A DNA stretch of 55,615 nt from DAISJI01 sp964559835 (GCA_964559835.1 CAZLJE010000033.1:1-55615); one strand, 5' to 3'. Shown: positions 16,666 through 26,815, counted from the stretch's first letter. The notes: generated by a model not told the origin, from the letters alone. Program-made: numbers and translations.

Positions 16666-17409
16666 CAGTCTGTTGATCATCGACGCCACGTACGCCGCCC
16701 CAAATCCATTGTCGATGTTGACGACCGTCACGTTCGGCGCGCATGAGTTCATCATCGCCAGCAGCGCCGTGACTCCCTGGAACGACACTCCATATCCAAC
16801 GCTCGTCGGTACCGCGATCACCGGCGCGCCCACCAATCCCGCCACCACGCTCGGCAGCGCGCCTTCCATCCCAGCGCACACGATGAACACTCGCGCCGAC
16901 GTCAGCACGTCCTGGTGAGCCAGCAAGCGATGCAGCCCCGCGACTCCAACATCCGACACCAGCTCGAACCGGTTCCCCATCACCCGCGCCGTCTCTGCCG
17001 CTTCTTCCGCAACCGGCAGATCGCTCGTCCCCGCGCACAACACCGCTATCACTCCCTTGCCGCGCTCCGTCGCGTCCTGCACCAGTGATATCGTCCGCGC
17101 CCGCTCCCGATACTCTGCCTCCCGCACGCGCGCCTGCACCGCCGCGGCGTGTTCCGCGGTCACGCGCGTGGCCAGCACGTTTCCGCCGTGTGCCGCCATT
17201 CGCGCGAAGATCTCCGCCGTATCCGCCGGCGTCTTCCCCGCCGCGTAGATCACCTCGGGCAATCCCAGCCGCAACGTGCGATGGTGGTCGATCTTCGCGA
17301 TCCCCGCGTCCTCGAACGGCATGATCTTCAGGCGCTCCATCGCCGCTTCCGGCGACACCCGCTCCCTCCGCACCTCTTCCAGCAATTCCAATACCGCCTG
17401 ACGATCCAT
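16663..17409 (-). CDS. larB: Nickel-pincer cofactor biosynthesis carboxylase LarB
   Basis: LarB carboxylates and hydrolyses nicotinic acid adenine dinucleotide to give pyridine-3,5-biscarboxylic acid mononucleotide, the first step to the nickel-pincer nucleotide (NPN) cofactor. The 248-residue length is normal. The N-terminal half carries LGLPEVIYAAGKT. The C-terminal half is PurE/AIRC-like, with AVLCAGTSDLPVAEEAAETA, SDVGVAGLHRLL and VPTSVGYGVSFQG. It is the last gene of the larE-larC-larB run on the minus strand and is 59 bases downstream of larC. No lactate racemase gene larA is in the window. Confidence 0.93.
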   Translation of the reverse strand: MDRQAVLELLEEVRRERVSPEAAMERLKIMPFEDAGIAKIDHHRTLRLGLPEVIYAAGKTPADTAEIFARMAAHGGNVLATRVTAEHAAAVQARVREAEYRERARTISLVQDATERGKGVIAVLCAGTSDLPVAEEAAETARVMGNRFELVSDVGVAGLHRLLAHQDVLTSARVFIVCAGMEGALPSVVAGLVGAPVIAVPTSVGYGVSFQGVTALLAMMNSCAPNVTVVNIDNGFGAAYVASMINRL

Positions 17410-17442
17410 ATCGATTCGTGACCCGAGAATTAAGAAAAGAAC

Positions 17443-17469
17443 CTCTGTGTTCCCTGCGTCCTCTGCGTC
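17443..17469 (-). repeat. Nonanucleotide array at the larC stop codon
   Basis: Three 9-base units on the minus strand, GACGCAGAG, GACGCAGGG and AACACAGAG, begin with the last base of the larC stop codon TAG. The array fills half of the 59-base larC-larB spacer inside a probable operon. Confidence 0.65.
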
Positions 17470-18815
17470 TACGCCCCGGTGGTGTCGCTAACCTTCCTGT
17501 TAATCAATCTCATCGCTTCCTGCATCACCTGCTTCAGCGGAATCCCACGCTCCTGCGCGATGCGCCGGCAGTCTTCGTACTCGGGCGCGCGGTTCGCGAC
17601 CTCGCCATCTAGATATCCGATCTTCACGCGCACATCTCCCCACCGTGTCGCGACGGTTTCGAAATTCCGCTGCATGATTCGCCGCCGCTCCTGCCGCATG
17701 CGCACGCCCAGCGCGCTTGTTTCGCGCAGCAGCAGCCCGCTGATCCGTTCCGCGTGCTCGGGACGGCACAGCGCCGTTATCAGGTTTCCCGGCCGGTTCT
17801 TCTTCATCTGCACCGGCGTGACCATCACGTCCAGCGCGCCCGCCGCGAACGCCTGCTCGATCGTGTACCCGATGATCTCCGGCGTCAGGTCGTCCACGGC
17901 CGTCTCCATCACCGTCACGACGTCGGCTTCTTCTGATTTCGCGACCGCCTCGCCGACCGTGATCCGCACAACGTTGGCGATCTCTTTCGGGTCCCTGCTT
18001 CCGGCGCCGTAACCGATGCGTTCGACCGTCAGCTCGGGGATACCGGCAAACTCGACCCCAAGCGCGCGCAGGATCGCCGCGCCCGTCGGCGTCACCAACT
18101 CCGCGTTGATTCCGGAGCTGTATACCCGCGCTCCCTTCAGCAATTCCGCTGTCGCCGGCGCCGGCACCGGAAATACACCGTGCGCGCACTTTACGGTACC
18201 GCCGCCAACATTCACCGGCGAGCACATCCATCGTTCGACACCCAGGTAAACGCATCCCGCAGCCGCGCACACGATGTCCACGATCGCATCCACCGCGCCC
18301 ACTTCATGAAAATGGATCTTCTCCAGCGGAATGTTGTGGATTTTCGCCTCGGCCTCTCCAAGCAGCCGAAACGCCCGCAACGCCAACTCGCGCACCTCCG
18401 GCTCGATCCGCGCCGCCCCGATCAGGTGCTCGATTTCGTGCAGGGATCGCCCGTGCTCATGACGATGTTCATGCTCGTGCGCTTCATGTGCGTGATCGTG
18501 GTCATGATGATGGTGGTCGTGATCATGATGATGTTCATGCTCCGGGTGCCCCACCCTGACTGGGGTTGGAAGGGTGGGCTCGGCGTGCTCCAGAACGAGG
18601 TGCTTGTCGTCGTCGCGCCCTTCCGGCGTGATCACATCCACCTTGGTCGCGCTGATCCCGCTGCGATTCACCGCGCGCACTTCGATCCGCGCCTCCACCC
18701 CAAGCGCTTCGATCGTCCTCCGGAACAGCTCCGCATCGACACCCGCGTGCACCAGCGCCCCCAGCATCATGTCGCCCGAGATCCCCGAGAAGCAGTCGAG
18801 ATACGCGACTTTCAT
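17469..18815 (-). CDS. larC: Nickel-insertion protein LarC
   Basis: LarC is the CTP-dependent cyclometallase that inserts nickel into the NPN cofactor precursor. It is one uninterrupted 448-residue frame starting MKVAYLDCFSGISGDMMLGA, a diagnostic LarC N-terminus. Some species make LarC by a programmed frameshift between two frames; here none is needed. Residues about 90-122 are extremely His/Asp/Glu-rich, a probable nickel store. Residues 79-91 are encoded by a copy of a dispersed hairpin repeat. Later motifs are KIHFHEVGAVDAIVDIV and the C-terminal ETAVDDLTPE region. The ATG overlaps the larE stop by four bases (ATGA), with a GGAGGGAAGG sequence upstream, so translation is probably coupled. 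Confidence 0.95.
   Translation of the reverse strand: MKVAYLDCFSGISGDMMLGALVHAGVDAELFRRTIEALGVEARIEVRAVNRSGISATKVDVITPEGRDDDKHLVLEHAEPTLPTPVRVGHPEHEHHHDHDHHHHDHDHAHEAHEHEHRHEHGRSLHEIEHLIGAARIEPEVRELALRAFRLLGEAEAKIHNIPLEKIHFHEVGAVDAIVDIVCAAAGCVYLGVERWMCSPVNVGGGTVKCAHGVFPVPAPATAELLKGARVYSSGINAELVTPTGAAILRALGVEFAGIPELTVERIGYGAGSRDPKEIANVVRITVGEAVAKSEEADVVTVMETAVDDLTPEIIGYTIEQAFAAGALDVMVTPVQMKKNRPGNLITALCRPEHAERISGLLLRETSALGVRMRQERRRIMQRNFETVATRWGDVRVKIGYLDGEVANRAPEYEDCRRIAQERGIPLKQVMQEAMRLINRKVSDTTGA
18545..18578. repeat. Dispersed GGTGCCCC hairpin located inside larC
   Basis: The 5' flank GGTGCC leads into the arm CCCACCCT (18550-18557), which pairs with AGGGTGGG (18571-18578) around a 13-base loop. 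The same 5' flank occurs before the hairpins at 2492 and 35456. Read in the larC frame it encodes residues about 79-91, a Pro/Thr/Val segment just before the His-rich tract, and it keeps the frame open. Confidence 0.65.
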
Positions 18816-19657
18816 TCCTTCCCTCCCGCGGAGATCAATTGACTCACCGGCAGCACAGCATTCATCGAACCCGAGCGGTAACCCTCCATGTCCACCGTCA
18901 CAAACTTGAATCCCAGTTCCTTCAATTCCTGGTTCACGCGCTCGAGCACGCCGGGCTCAAACAGCGCCTTCATCTCCTCGCGTGCGACCTCGATCCGCGC
19001 GATCTCGCCATGGTGGCGGACTCGGAATACTCGGAACCCCAGTTCGTGCAACAGGTCCTCCGCCTGCTCAACCTGGCCCAGCGCCTCGCGCGTCACCGGC
19101 CGTCCGTACTCGATCCGCGACGACAGGCAAGCCGAGGCCGGCTTGTCCCACACCCGCAGTCCCGCCTCTCTCGCCAGTTCGCGGATCTCCGCCTTACTCA
19201 ATCCCGCATCCAGCAGCGGTGCCACGACGCCATGCTCCTTCGCCGCGCGCTGCCCCGGTCGAAAATCTCCCTGGTCATCCTTGTTCATGCCGTACGCCAC
19301 GGCCGCAAACCCTTCAGACTCGCGCAGTTGCTCCATCACCGTGAATAGCTCGTCTTTGCAGTGAAAGCACCGGTCCGCCGCATTCCGCGCGTAATCCGGA
19401 TTGTCCAGCTCCGCGGTCTCGAGGATCCGCAGCGGGATTCCGTGCTCCTGCGCGAATACCAGCGCGTCCGCGTACTGGCTGCGCGCCAGCGACGCCGAAT
19501 CCGCCATCACCGCAAGCATCTCCTGCCCCATCACGCGATGCGCGACGTAAGCCAGGTACGCCGAGTCCGTCCCGCCCGAATACGCGACCAGCAGACGCCC
19601 GCACTCCCGCAGCTTCGCCTCTAACGCCCGCTGCTTTCCCTGGATTTCTTCTCTCAT
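18812..19657 (-). CDS. larE: Sulfur transferase LarE
   Basis: LarE uses ATP to activate the dicarboxylated pyridine mononucleotide and converts it to the dithio form. In the well-studied enzyme a single Cys gives up its sulfur. The protein has 281 residues. The PP-loop SGGTDS is at 27-32 and a CFHC pair is at 97-100. The segment DKPASACLSSRIEYG places Cys177 where the sacrificial Cys is found. The extra CFHC pair may deserve a check against the iron-sulfur type of LarE, which recycles its sulfur. It is the first gene of the larECB run. The tamA gene starts 151 bases away in the opposite direction. Confidence 0.94.
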   Translation of the reverse strand: MREEIQGKQRALEAKLRECGRLLVAYSGGTDSAYLAYVAHRVMGQEMLAVMADSASLARSQYADALVFAQEHGIPLRILETAELDNPDYARNAADRCFHCKDELFTVMEQLRESEGFAAVAYGMNKDDQGDFRPGQRAAKEHGVVAPLLDAGLSKAEIRELAREAGLRVWDKPASACLSSRIEYGRPVTREALGQVEQAEDLLHELGFRVFRVRHHGEIARIEVAREEMKALFEPGVLERVNQELKELGFKFVTVDMEGYRSGSMNAVLPVSQLISAGGKE

Positions 19658-19808
19658 TCGTTTAGAACTTTATCAGGTATGCCGCTGTAACGTTTCGTAT
19701 CTCGGCGCTTTCCGGTCTGCTGGTTTTCCCCGAACCCGTGGCAAACGCGCAGCTTGCAGCCTCATCTCACATCATTGGCTTGGTGACGATCGCCACGCCG
19801 GTACACCC

Positions 19809-22793
19809 ATGCTCCATTCCTCGGCCACTCACCTTCGCCTTGTCGTTCTGTTGACCGGCTTACTTCTAACCTCCTTGTTATTCGCGCAGACCGGGGCGAC
19901 CGCATCTCCGCAGCAGGCGCCGCGCACCGCGCCCCAGGTCCTGGAGACGCTGCCCTCCTACGAAGGACAACACGTCACCACCGTGGAACTTGCCGGCCAG
20001 CCGGGACTCAATCCGGCCGACTACCAGGACCTGTTATTTCAAAAACCCGGAACCCCCTTCTCCCGCGCGAACGTGGATCGGGCCATCGAAGCGCTCCAGC
20101 ACACCGGACGCTTTCAGGCCGTTGAACTCGAGATCCGGCCCGAACCCGCCGGCATCCGCGTCATATTCGTTCTCCAGCCTGCGATGTACTTTGGCGTTTA
20201 CGAATTCCCCGGCGCCCTCAACAATTTCTCGTACTCGCGCCTGCTTCAGATCTCCGACTATCCACCTCGCGGCGCCTACACGCCGGTCGACGTCGATAAC
20301 GCCCGCAACGCGCTCCAGAAGTTCTTCCAGCGCTCCGGGTTCTTCAAGGCGAAGGTCACCACGCAGACTCAGATCGACCAGGTACACGGCCTGGTGAACG
20401 TCTCCTTCGCCACCGACCTGGGCCGCCGCGCCAAATTCGGCACCTTACAGATCGTCGGCTCCACTCCTGAGGAAAACAAACTGCTCGCCGGCAAGGTCAC
20501 CAGCATCATCGCGCGCCTGAAGAGCGCCGACGTCATCCGCGGCAAGCCGTACAGGCTGAAGCACCTCCAGAATGCCACCACATACCTGGAAGACAGCCTG
20601 CTGAAGCAGCACCACCTCGCGGCTTCGGTCCGCCTGGTCGGCGCCAATTACGATCCGGAGACCAACCGCGCCGACATCACCTTCAGCGTCCAGACCGGCC
20701 CTGTCGTCAACGTTAAGGTGCAGGGGGCCCACCTGTGGAGCTGGACCCGCAACAAGCTTTTGCCCGTTTACCAGGAGGCGGGACTCGGCCCCGAGTTGAT
20801 CCAGGAGGGCCGCCAGAACCTCATCTCGTATTTCCAGCAGAAGGGCTACTTCGACACGAAGGTCACCGTCCAGGAGCAGAAGGACCCGGACGGCGAGACC
20901 ATCGTCTATGCCATCGACAAGGGGCCCCGTCACAAGGTCAGCGACGTGGACATTGTCGGCAACGGGCACATCGGCGAGAAGGATCTCATGGGCCACGTCA
21001 AAGTCTCCCAGGCTCATTTCTTCTCGCACGGCGATTACAGCGAGAAACTCGTCCGCACCAGCGTCAACAACCTGAAGAAGGTGTACCAGTCGAACGGCTA
21101 CAGCGACGTCAAAGTCACGCCCCAGGTGAAGACCGCCGCCAACGGAAACATCGATGTGACGTTCCGTGTCGACGAAGGCCAGCAGGACATCGTCGAAGCC
21201 CTGCATATCTCCGGCAACAACACCCTGCCCGAGAACCAGCTTGCGCCCGGAGGCCTGAAGCTCGGTCCCGGCCAGCCCTACTCCCAGAAGCTCGTCGACG
21301 ACGACCGCAACCGCATCGTGCAGACCTACCTGCTCAAGGGGTACCTGAACGCCAGCTTCCGCGCCACCGCCAAACCGATCGGCAAGGACAAGCACCACCT
21401 CGACGTCACCTACGAGATCACCGAAGGCCCGCGCGTGCAGACCGCGAAGATCGTCATGCTCGGCCGCAAGGACACGCTGCCCGCGCTCATCGATCGCGTC
21501 ACGCAGCTCACCCCCGGCGCTCCCATGCGTGAAGACCAACTTCTAGCCTCGGAGAACAATCTCTACAACCTCGGCGTTTTCGATTGGGCCGAGATCGACC
21601 CGCGCCGCACCATCACTACCCAGACGCAGGAAGACGCCGTCATCAAGGTTCATGAGGCGAAAAAGAACAGCATCACCTACGGCTTTGGTTTCGAAGTCAT
21701 CAACCGCGGCGGCAGCATCCCGAGCGGCACCATCGCGGTCCCCGGAATACCTCCTATCGGTTTGCCGTCGAACTTCAGGACGAGCCAGAAAACATTCTTC
21801 GGACCGCGAGGCACTTTCCTGTACACGCGCAAGAACATCCGCGGCAAAGCCGAGACCATCACCCTCGCCGGCCTTGCCGGACGCCTCGACCAGCGGCTTA
21901 ACATCGCCTACATCGACCCTCATTGGCGCTTCACCAACTGGTCCTCGACCTTCAACATCTCCGGTGAGCACGACAGCACCAACCCGATCTACAGCGCGCG
22001 CCTTGCCTCGGCCGGCTGGCAGCTACAGCGCGCGCTCAATAAGGACAAGACCAACAATTTCTTCCTCCGCTACAACTTCAGCGAGACCGGTCTGACCCGC
22101 CTCCTCTTCCCCGACCTCGTTCCTGCCCAGGACCGTCATACTCGCTTATCCACAGTTTCCACGACCTTCGTCCGCGATACCCGCGACAACCCGCTCGACG
22201 CAACCAAGGGCATCTACCACACCGCCGAGATCGGCATCAATCCCAGTGCTATCGGTTCTAACGTTGATTTCGCGCGCTTCCTCGGCCAAAGCGCGTATTA
22301 CAAGAAGATCTTCCACGGCATCATCTGGGCGAACAGCTTCCGGCTCGGGCTCGAGCAGCCTTTCAACGGCAGCCGCGTTCCTCTGAGCCAGAAATTCTTC
22401 TCCGGCGGCGGCAGTACGCTCCGCGGATTCCCGCTCAACGGAGCTGGCCCCCAACATCCCGTGTGCCTCAACACGGGCTGCACCTCTCAGATCAACGCCC
22501 CGCTCGGCGGCAACCAGCTCGTCATCCTCAACTCCGAGTTCCGCATTCCGATAAATTACGACCTGCCGCTCGTCCACAAGAACCTGGGCATCGTCACCTT
22601 TTATGACGGCGGCAACGTCTACGCGCTCGTCGGCTTCCACAACTTCTGGGCCAATTACACCAACACCATCGGTCTCGGCCTGCGCTATAAGACCCCGGTC
22701 GGGCCCGTTCGCATCGACGTCGGCCACAACCTCAACCCCATCCCCGGAATCAAATCCACTCAGTTCTTCGTGACATTGGGACAGGCATTTTGA
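19809..22793 (+). CDS. tamA: Omp85-family outer-membrane assembly protein (TamA-like)
   Basis: A 994-residue Omp85 protein. The signal peptide spans about 1-27 (VLLTGLLLTSLLFAQ). Several POTRA-like domains follow to about residue 600, with repeats such as PPRGAYTPVDVDNARNALQKFF and QPYSQKLVDDDRNRIVQTYLLKGY. A 16-strand barrel domain forms the rest, with the conserved FSGGGSTLRGFPLNG segment (RGF motif) and a terminal Phe (FVTLGQAF). The TamA of E. coli is much shorter, so this is a long multi-POTRA version, nearer BamA in size. The gene directly downstream encodes TamB, which supports a role in envelope protein or lipid transport. A second BamA is expected elsewhere in the genome. Confidence 0.85.
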   Translation: MLHSSATHLRLVVLLTGLLLTSLLFAQTGATASPQQAPRTAPQVLETLPSYEGQHVTTVELAGQPGLNPADYQDLLFQKPGTPFSRANVDRAIEALQHTGRFQAVELEIRPEPAGIRVIFVLQPAMYFGVYEFPGALNNFSYSRLLQISDYPPRGAYTPVDVDNARNALQKFFQRSGFFKAKVTTQTQIDQVHGLVNVSFATDLGRRAKFGTLQIVGSTPEENKLLAGKVTSIIARLKSADVIRGKPYRLKHLQNATTYLEDSLLKQHHLAASVRLVGANYDPETNRADITFSVQTGPVVNVKVQGAHLWSWTRNKLLPVYQEAGLGPELIQEGRQNLISYFQQKGYFDTKVTVQEQKDPDGETIVYAIDKGPRHKVSDVDIVGNGHIGEKDLMGHVKVSQAHFFSHGDYSEKLVRTSVNNLKKVYQSNGYSDVKVTPQVKTAANGNIDVTFRVDEGQQDIVEALHISGNNTLPENQLAPGGLKLGPGQPYSQKLVDDDRNRIVQTYLLKGYLNASFRATAKPIGKDKHHLDVTYEITEGPRVQTAKIVMLGRKDTLPALIDRVTQLTPGAPMREDQLLASENNLYNLGVFDWAEIDPRRTITTQTQEDAVIKVHEAKKNSITYGFGFEVINRGGSIPSGTIAVPGIPPIGLPSNFRTSQKTFFGPRGTFLYTRKNIRGKAETITLAGLAGRLDQRLNIAYIDPHWRFTNWSSTFNISGEHDSTNPIYSARLASAGWQLQRALNKDKTNNFFLRYNFSETGLTRLLFPDLVPAQDRHTRLSTVSTTFVRDTRDNPLDATKGIYHTAEIGINPSAIGSNVDFARFLGQSAYYKKIFHGIIWANSFRLGLEQPFNGSRVPLSQKFFSGGGSTLRGFPLNGAGPQHPVCLNTGCTSQINAPLGGNQLVILNSEFRIPINYDLPLVHKNLGIVTFYDGGNVYALVGFHNFWANYTNTIGLGLRYKTPVGPVRIDVGHNLNPIPGIKSTQFFVTLGQAF

Positions 22794-25700
22794 GCGCCGC
22801 ACGCAATCTTCCGCCGCTTTACGACTACCAGCCGCCCGAGGAGCCGGAGCACCCTCGCAAGCGGCGCTGGACCCGCGTCGTCGCCTGGATTTTCGGCGGC
22901 ATCGCTATCCTCATTCTCCTGATCGCTGTCGCCATCATCGTGCTTCTGCACAGCGACCGCTTCCACCGCTACATCTTGGCGACGGCGCAGGCACGCGTCA
23001 GTGCCGCGCTCGGCTCCCAGGTGCGCGCGCGTGACTTTCACCTGAGTTGGTCCGGCATCAGCCCGACCGTCGACCTCTACGACATCGTCGTCAATGGTGC
23101 TGCGCCCTATCCCACCCCCGCGCTTCTCACCGCCGATCGTATTCACGTCGCCGTTAAGGTCACCTCGTTGATGCGCAAGACCTGGTACCTCGACGACATC
23201 ACGGTCGACCGCCCCATCGTGCACGTCTACGTCGACAAATCGGGCGCCGACAATCTGCCGCAGACCAAGACGACGAACAAAGAGCAGCAGAACAACACGA
23301 GCGTGTTCGACCTCGGTATCCGGCACGCGCTGCTGAATAACGGCGAGATCTCCTACAACAACCTCAAGAGCGCGCTCCAGGCCGACCTCCGCGATTTGCA
23401 CCTGCAGTCCGGCTTCGACGTTGCCAAGTCCGAGTACGCCGGCGACCTGGGCTATAGCAACGGCGTCATCAAGATGGAGAACTTCAATCCCCTGCCACAC
23501 TCGCTTGAGGCCCACTTCAAAGCGAATCGGGAGAAGTTCATCCTGACCAACGCCGCCGTTAACGCCGGACCATCTAACTTTTCGCTCAACGCAACGCTGG
23601 AGAACTACGCCCAGCCGAAGTTGACCGTCAACTACGACGCTCACCTCGATTCGGGCCAGTTCGCCCGGATCATTAGAAATCCGTCGCTGCCGGCGGGCGT
23701 CATTCAAGCTAATGGCCACTTGGATTACGCGGCTGTGCCCAACCGTCCGTTCCTCGCCGGCCTCGTGCTTCATGGTCAGGTCAGCAGCCCGCAGTTGCTG
23801 GTGAATACGCCGCAGTTCCGCGGCCCGATCCGGAATCTTGACGCAAGTTACAGCGTCGCCAACGGCAATCTGCTGGTGAACAACCTCCACGCGAACCTAC
23901 TCGGCGGCACCCTGACGGGCACGCTCCAGACCCGTGACCTGACTGGCAACTCGCACTCGACGCTCGATGCTCGGATCAACGGCCTCTCTCTTGCCCAGGC
24001 AAAGAACGAGGTCAAGACTTCTTCTCCAGCGCTGGCAAAGACTGCCGTGAACGGCACTGCCGGCGGTCGCATCCACGCTACCTGGGGCAAGACGACGAAC
24101 GACCTCGTCGCCCAGAGCGATCTCTCGTTGCAAGGCAGCATGACGCCGCAACCCGGCGCCGCTCCCGTTCCCCTACAAGCCGCTATCCACGCCAATTACA
24201 ATGCCGCCACCCGGCAGATTGCGCTCAACAACAGCTATCTCAAGGCCGGGCAGATGACGCTCAACCTGAACGGCGCCATCAGCAATCGCTCAGCGCTTTC
24301 GGTGAACCTGCAGAACGTCGATCTGCAGCAGATTCAGACCATGGCAGCTTCGTTCGGCGTGGCCGTCCCGCAGGACCTCGGCTTGTCGGGAACTGCATCT
24401 TTCGCCGGCACTGTGAGCGGCTCGACCACAAACCCGCACCTGGTCGGCGATCTCACTGTTTCGGACCTGCGCGCCAAAGGCACAGCGTGGCGGTTCCTGC
24501 GCACACACGTCGACGCCAGTCCCTCGCAAGCCGCGTTGCAGAACGGACAACTTCAGGCGCTCGATCGGGGCGCCATCACCTTCAATCTCGCGACCGCTCT
24601 TCAGCGCTGGAAGTTCACCAACACTTCGCAGTTCCAGGCGGGCCTCAACGCTTCGCAGATCAATATCGGGACGCTCGCGAAGGCCGCTGCACCGTCCACG
24701 CCGGTTGCAGGTATTTTGAACGCGAACCTTTCGCTTCACGGCACCGAACTCAGTCCCGTCGGGCGCGGCTCGCTCTCGCTCACCAATGGAAAGGTGAGCG
24801 GCGAAACCATCCAGAACCTGAACGCCAATCTTCAGGCCAATGGGAACGTTCTCACTGCCGCCTTGAACGCGAAGATTCCCGCCGGCACGGCCAACGGCAA
24901 TTTGAACTACGACACCAAGGCGCAGACCTTCACTGCCGACCTGCGCGTGCCCGGCGTGCAACTCGCGCAGCTTGAGACCGTGAAAGCGCGCGGCATGGAC
25001 GTCACCGGCGTGCTCAGCCTCGTCGCCAACGCGCGCGGCAGCATCCATGATCCCGAGCTCACCGCGAACGCACAGATTCCGCAACTCAACTTGCACGGTC
25101 AGCGGATCAGCGGCCTGGCTCTCCAGGCCGCCGTCGCCAATCACGTCGCCAATTTCGACTTGAATTCAAGCGTGGTGAATACCGCCATCCGCGCTCACGG
25201 CACGGTGCAGCTTGTCGGCGACTACTACGGCAACGTCACTCTCGATTCGCAGGTGATCCCATTCGCGCCGCTCCTTGCCATCTATGCGCCCACGCAGGCT
25301 GGAAACATCACCGGCCAGACCGAACTCCACGCCATCGTCCGCGGCCCGCTCAAGCGCAAAGATCTGGTCGAGGCGCACCTCGTCATCCCGCAGCTCTCGG
25401 TCAATTACAAGAACACCGTCCAGCTCGCGGCCGCGAACCCTATCAAAGCCGACTACACGAACGGCGTGCTCGAAGTCCAGCGCTCGACCCTGCGCGGCAC
25501 GGGCACGAACCTGGAATTCCAAGGCTCCGTTCCCGTATCCAGCAACGCTCCGGCTCGCCTGATGCTCCTCGGGAATGTTGACCTCCGGATTGCCTCTATG
25601 ATCGATCCCGACATCGCCAGCTCCGGCCAGCTTCAGTTCGACATCAATGGCATGGGTAATACGTCGAATCCCGACGTTCAGGGCCAGGTGCGCATCGTCA

Positions 25701-26815
25701 ACGCGACCTTCGCCACCGGCGACTTGCCGATCGGCTTGTCCAACGGCAACGGTGTCATGACTCTTACCCGCGATCACCTCAACATCACTTCGTTCACCGG
25801 AACTGTCGGCGACGGCACCGTCACCGCGACCGGCGGCGTCGCTTATCGCCCCAATATCTTTTTCGACCTCGCGCTACACGGCAACAACATGCGCATGCTC
25901 ATTCCCGGCGGCATTCGCACCGCGATCAACACCAACCTCGCGCTCAACGGAACGCCAACCACTTCGATCCTCCGCGGCCAGGTGAACATTGAACAGCTTC
26001 AGTTCACTCCCGACTTCGACCTCATGAATTTCATGGGCTCACTTGGCGGCGGCGAAGCCACTCCACCCCCGACCACGGGTTTCGCCAACGGCCTTAAGCT
26101 CGACGTCGCGCTCCGCTCCACCAGCGGCGTCAACCTGACCAGCCGCACCTTGAGTGTTCAGGGCGCGGCTAATCTGCGCATCACCGGCACCGCCGCGCAA
26201 CCGGTCGTGCTCGGACGCGTGAACCTGAACGGCGGCGACCTCATCCTCATGGGCAACCGCTACGTCCTTCAGGGCGGGACGGTCGATTTCATTAACCCGT
26301 CGGTTACCGAGCCCGTGTTGAACGTGTCGGTGAATACGACGATCGACCAGTACAACATCCAGATGCGCCTCTGGGGCCCGGCCGACCACTTGCACACGAA
26401 CTATGCGTCGGACCCTGCGCTTCCGCCCGCCGACATCATTAACCTCATCGCTTTTGGCAAGACTTCCGAAGCGCAGGCAAACAATCCGTCCACGCCGGGC
26501 GCGCTCGGCGCCGAATCGCTCGTCGCTTCGCAGGTCAGCAGCCAGGTGACCAGCCGCGTCGAAAAGATCGCCGGCATCTCGCAGCTCTCTATCGATCCTG
26601 TGCTCGGGGGCGCTGGCCAGAGTGCCGGCGCCAATATCGCCATCCAGCAGCGTGTCACCAGCAAGATCTACGTCGATTTCGCTACCGACATCAGCCAGAC
26701 GCAGTACGAAACCATCCGCCTCGAATACCACGCCTCGCCCCGCCTTTCCTTCAGCGGCACCCGCGACCAGAACGGCGGTTTCGGCTTCGACACCCAGATC
26801 AAGAAGACCTGGTAA
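22790..26815 (+). CDS. tamB: TamB/DUF490 translocation-assembly protein
   Basis: A 1341-residue AsmA-like bridge protein. One N-terminal membrane helix (about 28-52, VVAWIFGGIAILILLIAVAI) anchors it in the inner membrane. A long series of beta-repeat segments spans the periplasm, as in proteins thought to move phospholipids to the outer membrane. The C-terminal DUF490 domain begins near residue 1000 and ends in FGFDTQIKKTW, a typical TamB ending. The start is TTG at 22790, overlapping the tamA stop (TTGA), so the two are probably translationally coupled. An ATG is not available nearby in frame. Confidence 0.92.
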   Translation: MSAARNLPPLYDYQPPEEPEHPRKRRWTRVVAWIFGGIAILILLIAVAIIVLLHSDRFHRYILATAQARVSAALGSQVRARDFHLSWSGISPTVDLYDIVVNGAAPYPTPALLTADRIHVAVKVTSLMRKTWYLDDITVDRPIVHVYVDKSGADNLPQTKTTNKEQQNNTSVFDLGIRHALLNNGEISYNNLKSALQADLRDLHLQSGFDVAKSEYAGDLGYSNGVIKMENFNPLPHSLEAHFKANREKFILTNAAVNAGPSNFSLNATLENYAQPKLTVNYDAHLDSGQFARIIRNPSLPAGVIQANGHLDYAAVPNRPFLAGLVLHGQVSSPQLLVNTPQFRGPIRNLDASYSVANGNLLVNNLHANLLGGTLTGTLQTRDLTGNSHSTLDARINGLSLAQAKNEVKTSSPALAKTAVNGTAGGRIHATWGKTTNDLVAQSDLSLQGSMTPQPGAAPVPLQAAIHANYNAATRQIALNNSYLKAGQMTLNLNGAISNRSALSVNLQNVDLQQIQTMAASFGVAVPQDLGLSGTASFAGTVSGSTTNPHLVGDLTVSDLRAKGTAWRFLRTHVDASPSQAALQNGQLQALDRGAITFNLATALQRWKFTNTSQFQAGLNASQINIGTLAKAAAPSTPVAGILNANLSLHGTELSPVGRGSLSLTNGKVSGETIQNLNANLQANGNVLTAALNAKIPAGTANGNLNYDTKAQTFTADLRVPGVQLAQLETVKARGMDVTGVLSLVANARGSIHDPELTANAQIPQLNLHGQRISGLALQAAVANHVANFDLNSSVVNTAIRAHGTVQLVGDYYGNVTLDSQVIPFAPLLAIYAPTQAGNITGQTELHAIVRGPLKRKDLVEAHLVIPQLSVNYKNTVQLAAANPIKADYTNGVLEVQRSTLRGTGTNLEFQGSVPVSSNAPARLMLLGNVDLRIASMIDPDIASSGQLQFDINGMGNTSNPDVQGQVRIVNATFATGDLPIGLSNGNGVMTLTRDHLNITSFTGTVGDGTVTATGGVAYRPNIFFDLALHGNNMRMLIPGGIRTAINTNLALNGTPTTSILRGQVNIEQLQFTPDFDLMNFMGSLGGGEATPPPTTGFANGLKLDVALRSTSGVNLTSRTLSVQGAANLRITGTAAQPVVLGRVNLNGGDLILMGNRYVLQGGTVDFINPSVTEPVLNVSVNTTIDQYNIQMRLWGPADHLHTNYASDPALPPADIINLIAFGKTSEAQANNPSTPGALGAESLVASQVSSQVTSRVEKIAGISQLSIDPVLGGAGQSAGANIAIQQRVTSKIYVDFATDISQTQYETIRLEYHASPRLSFSGTRDQNGGFGFDTQIKKTW

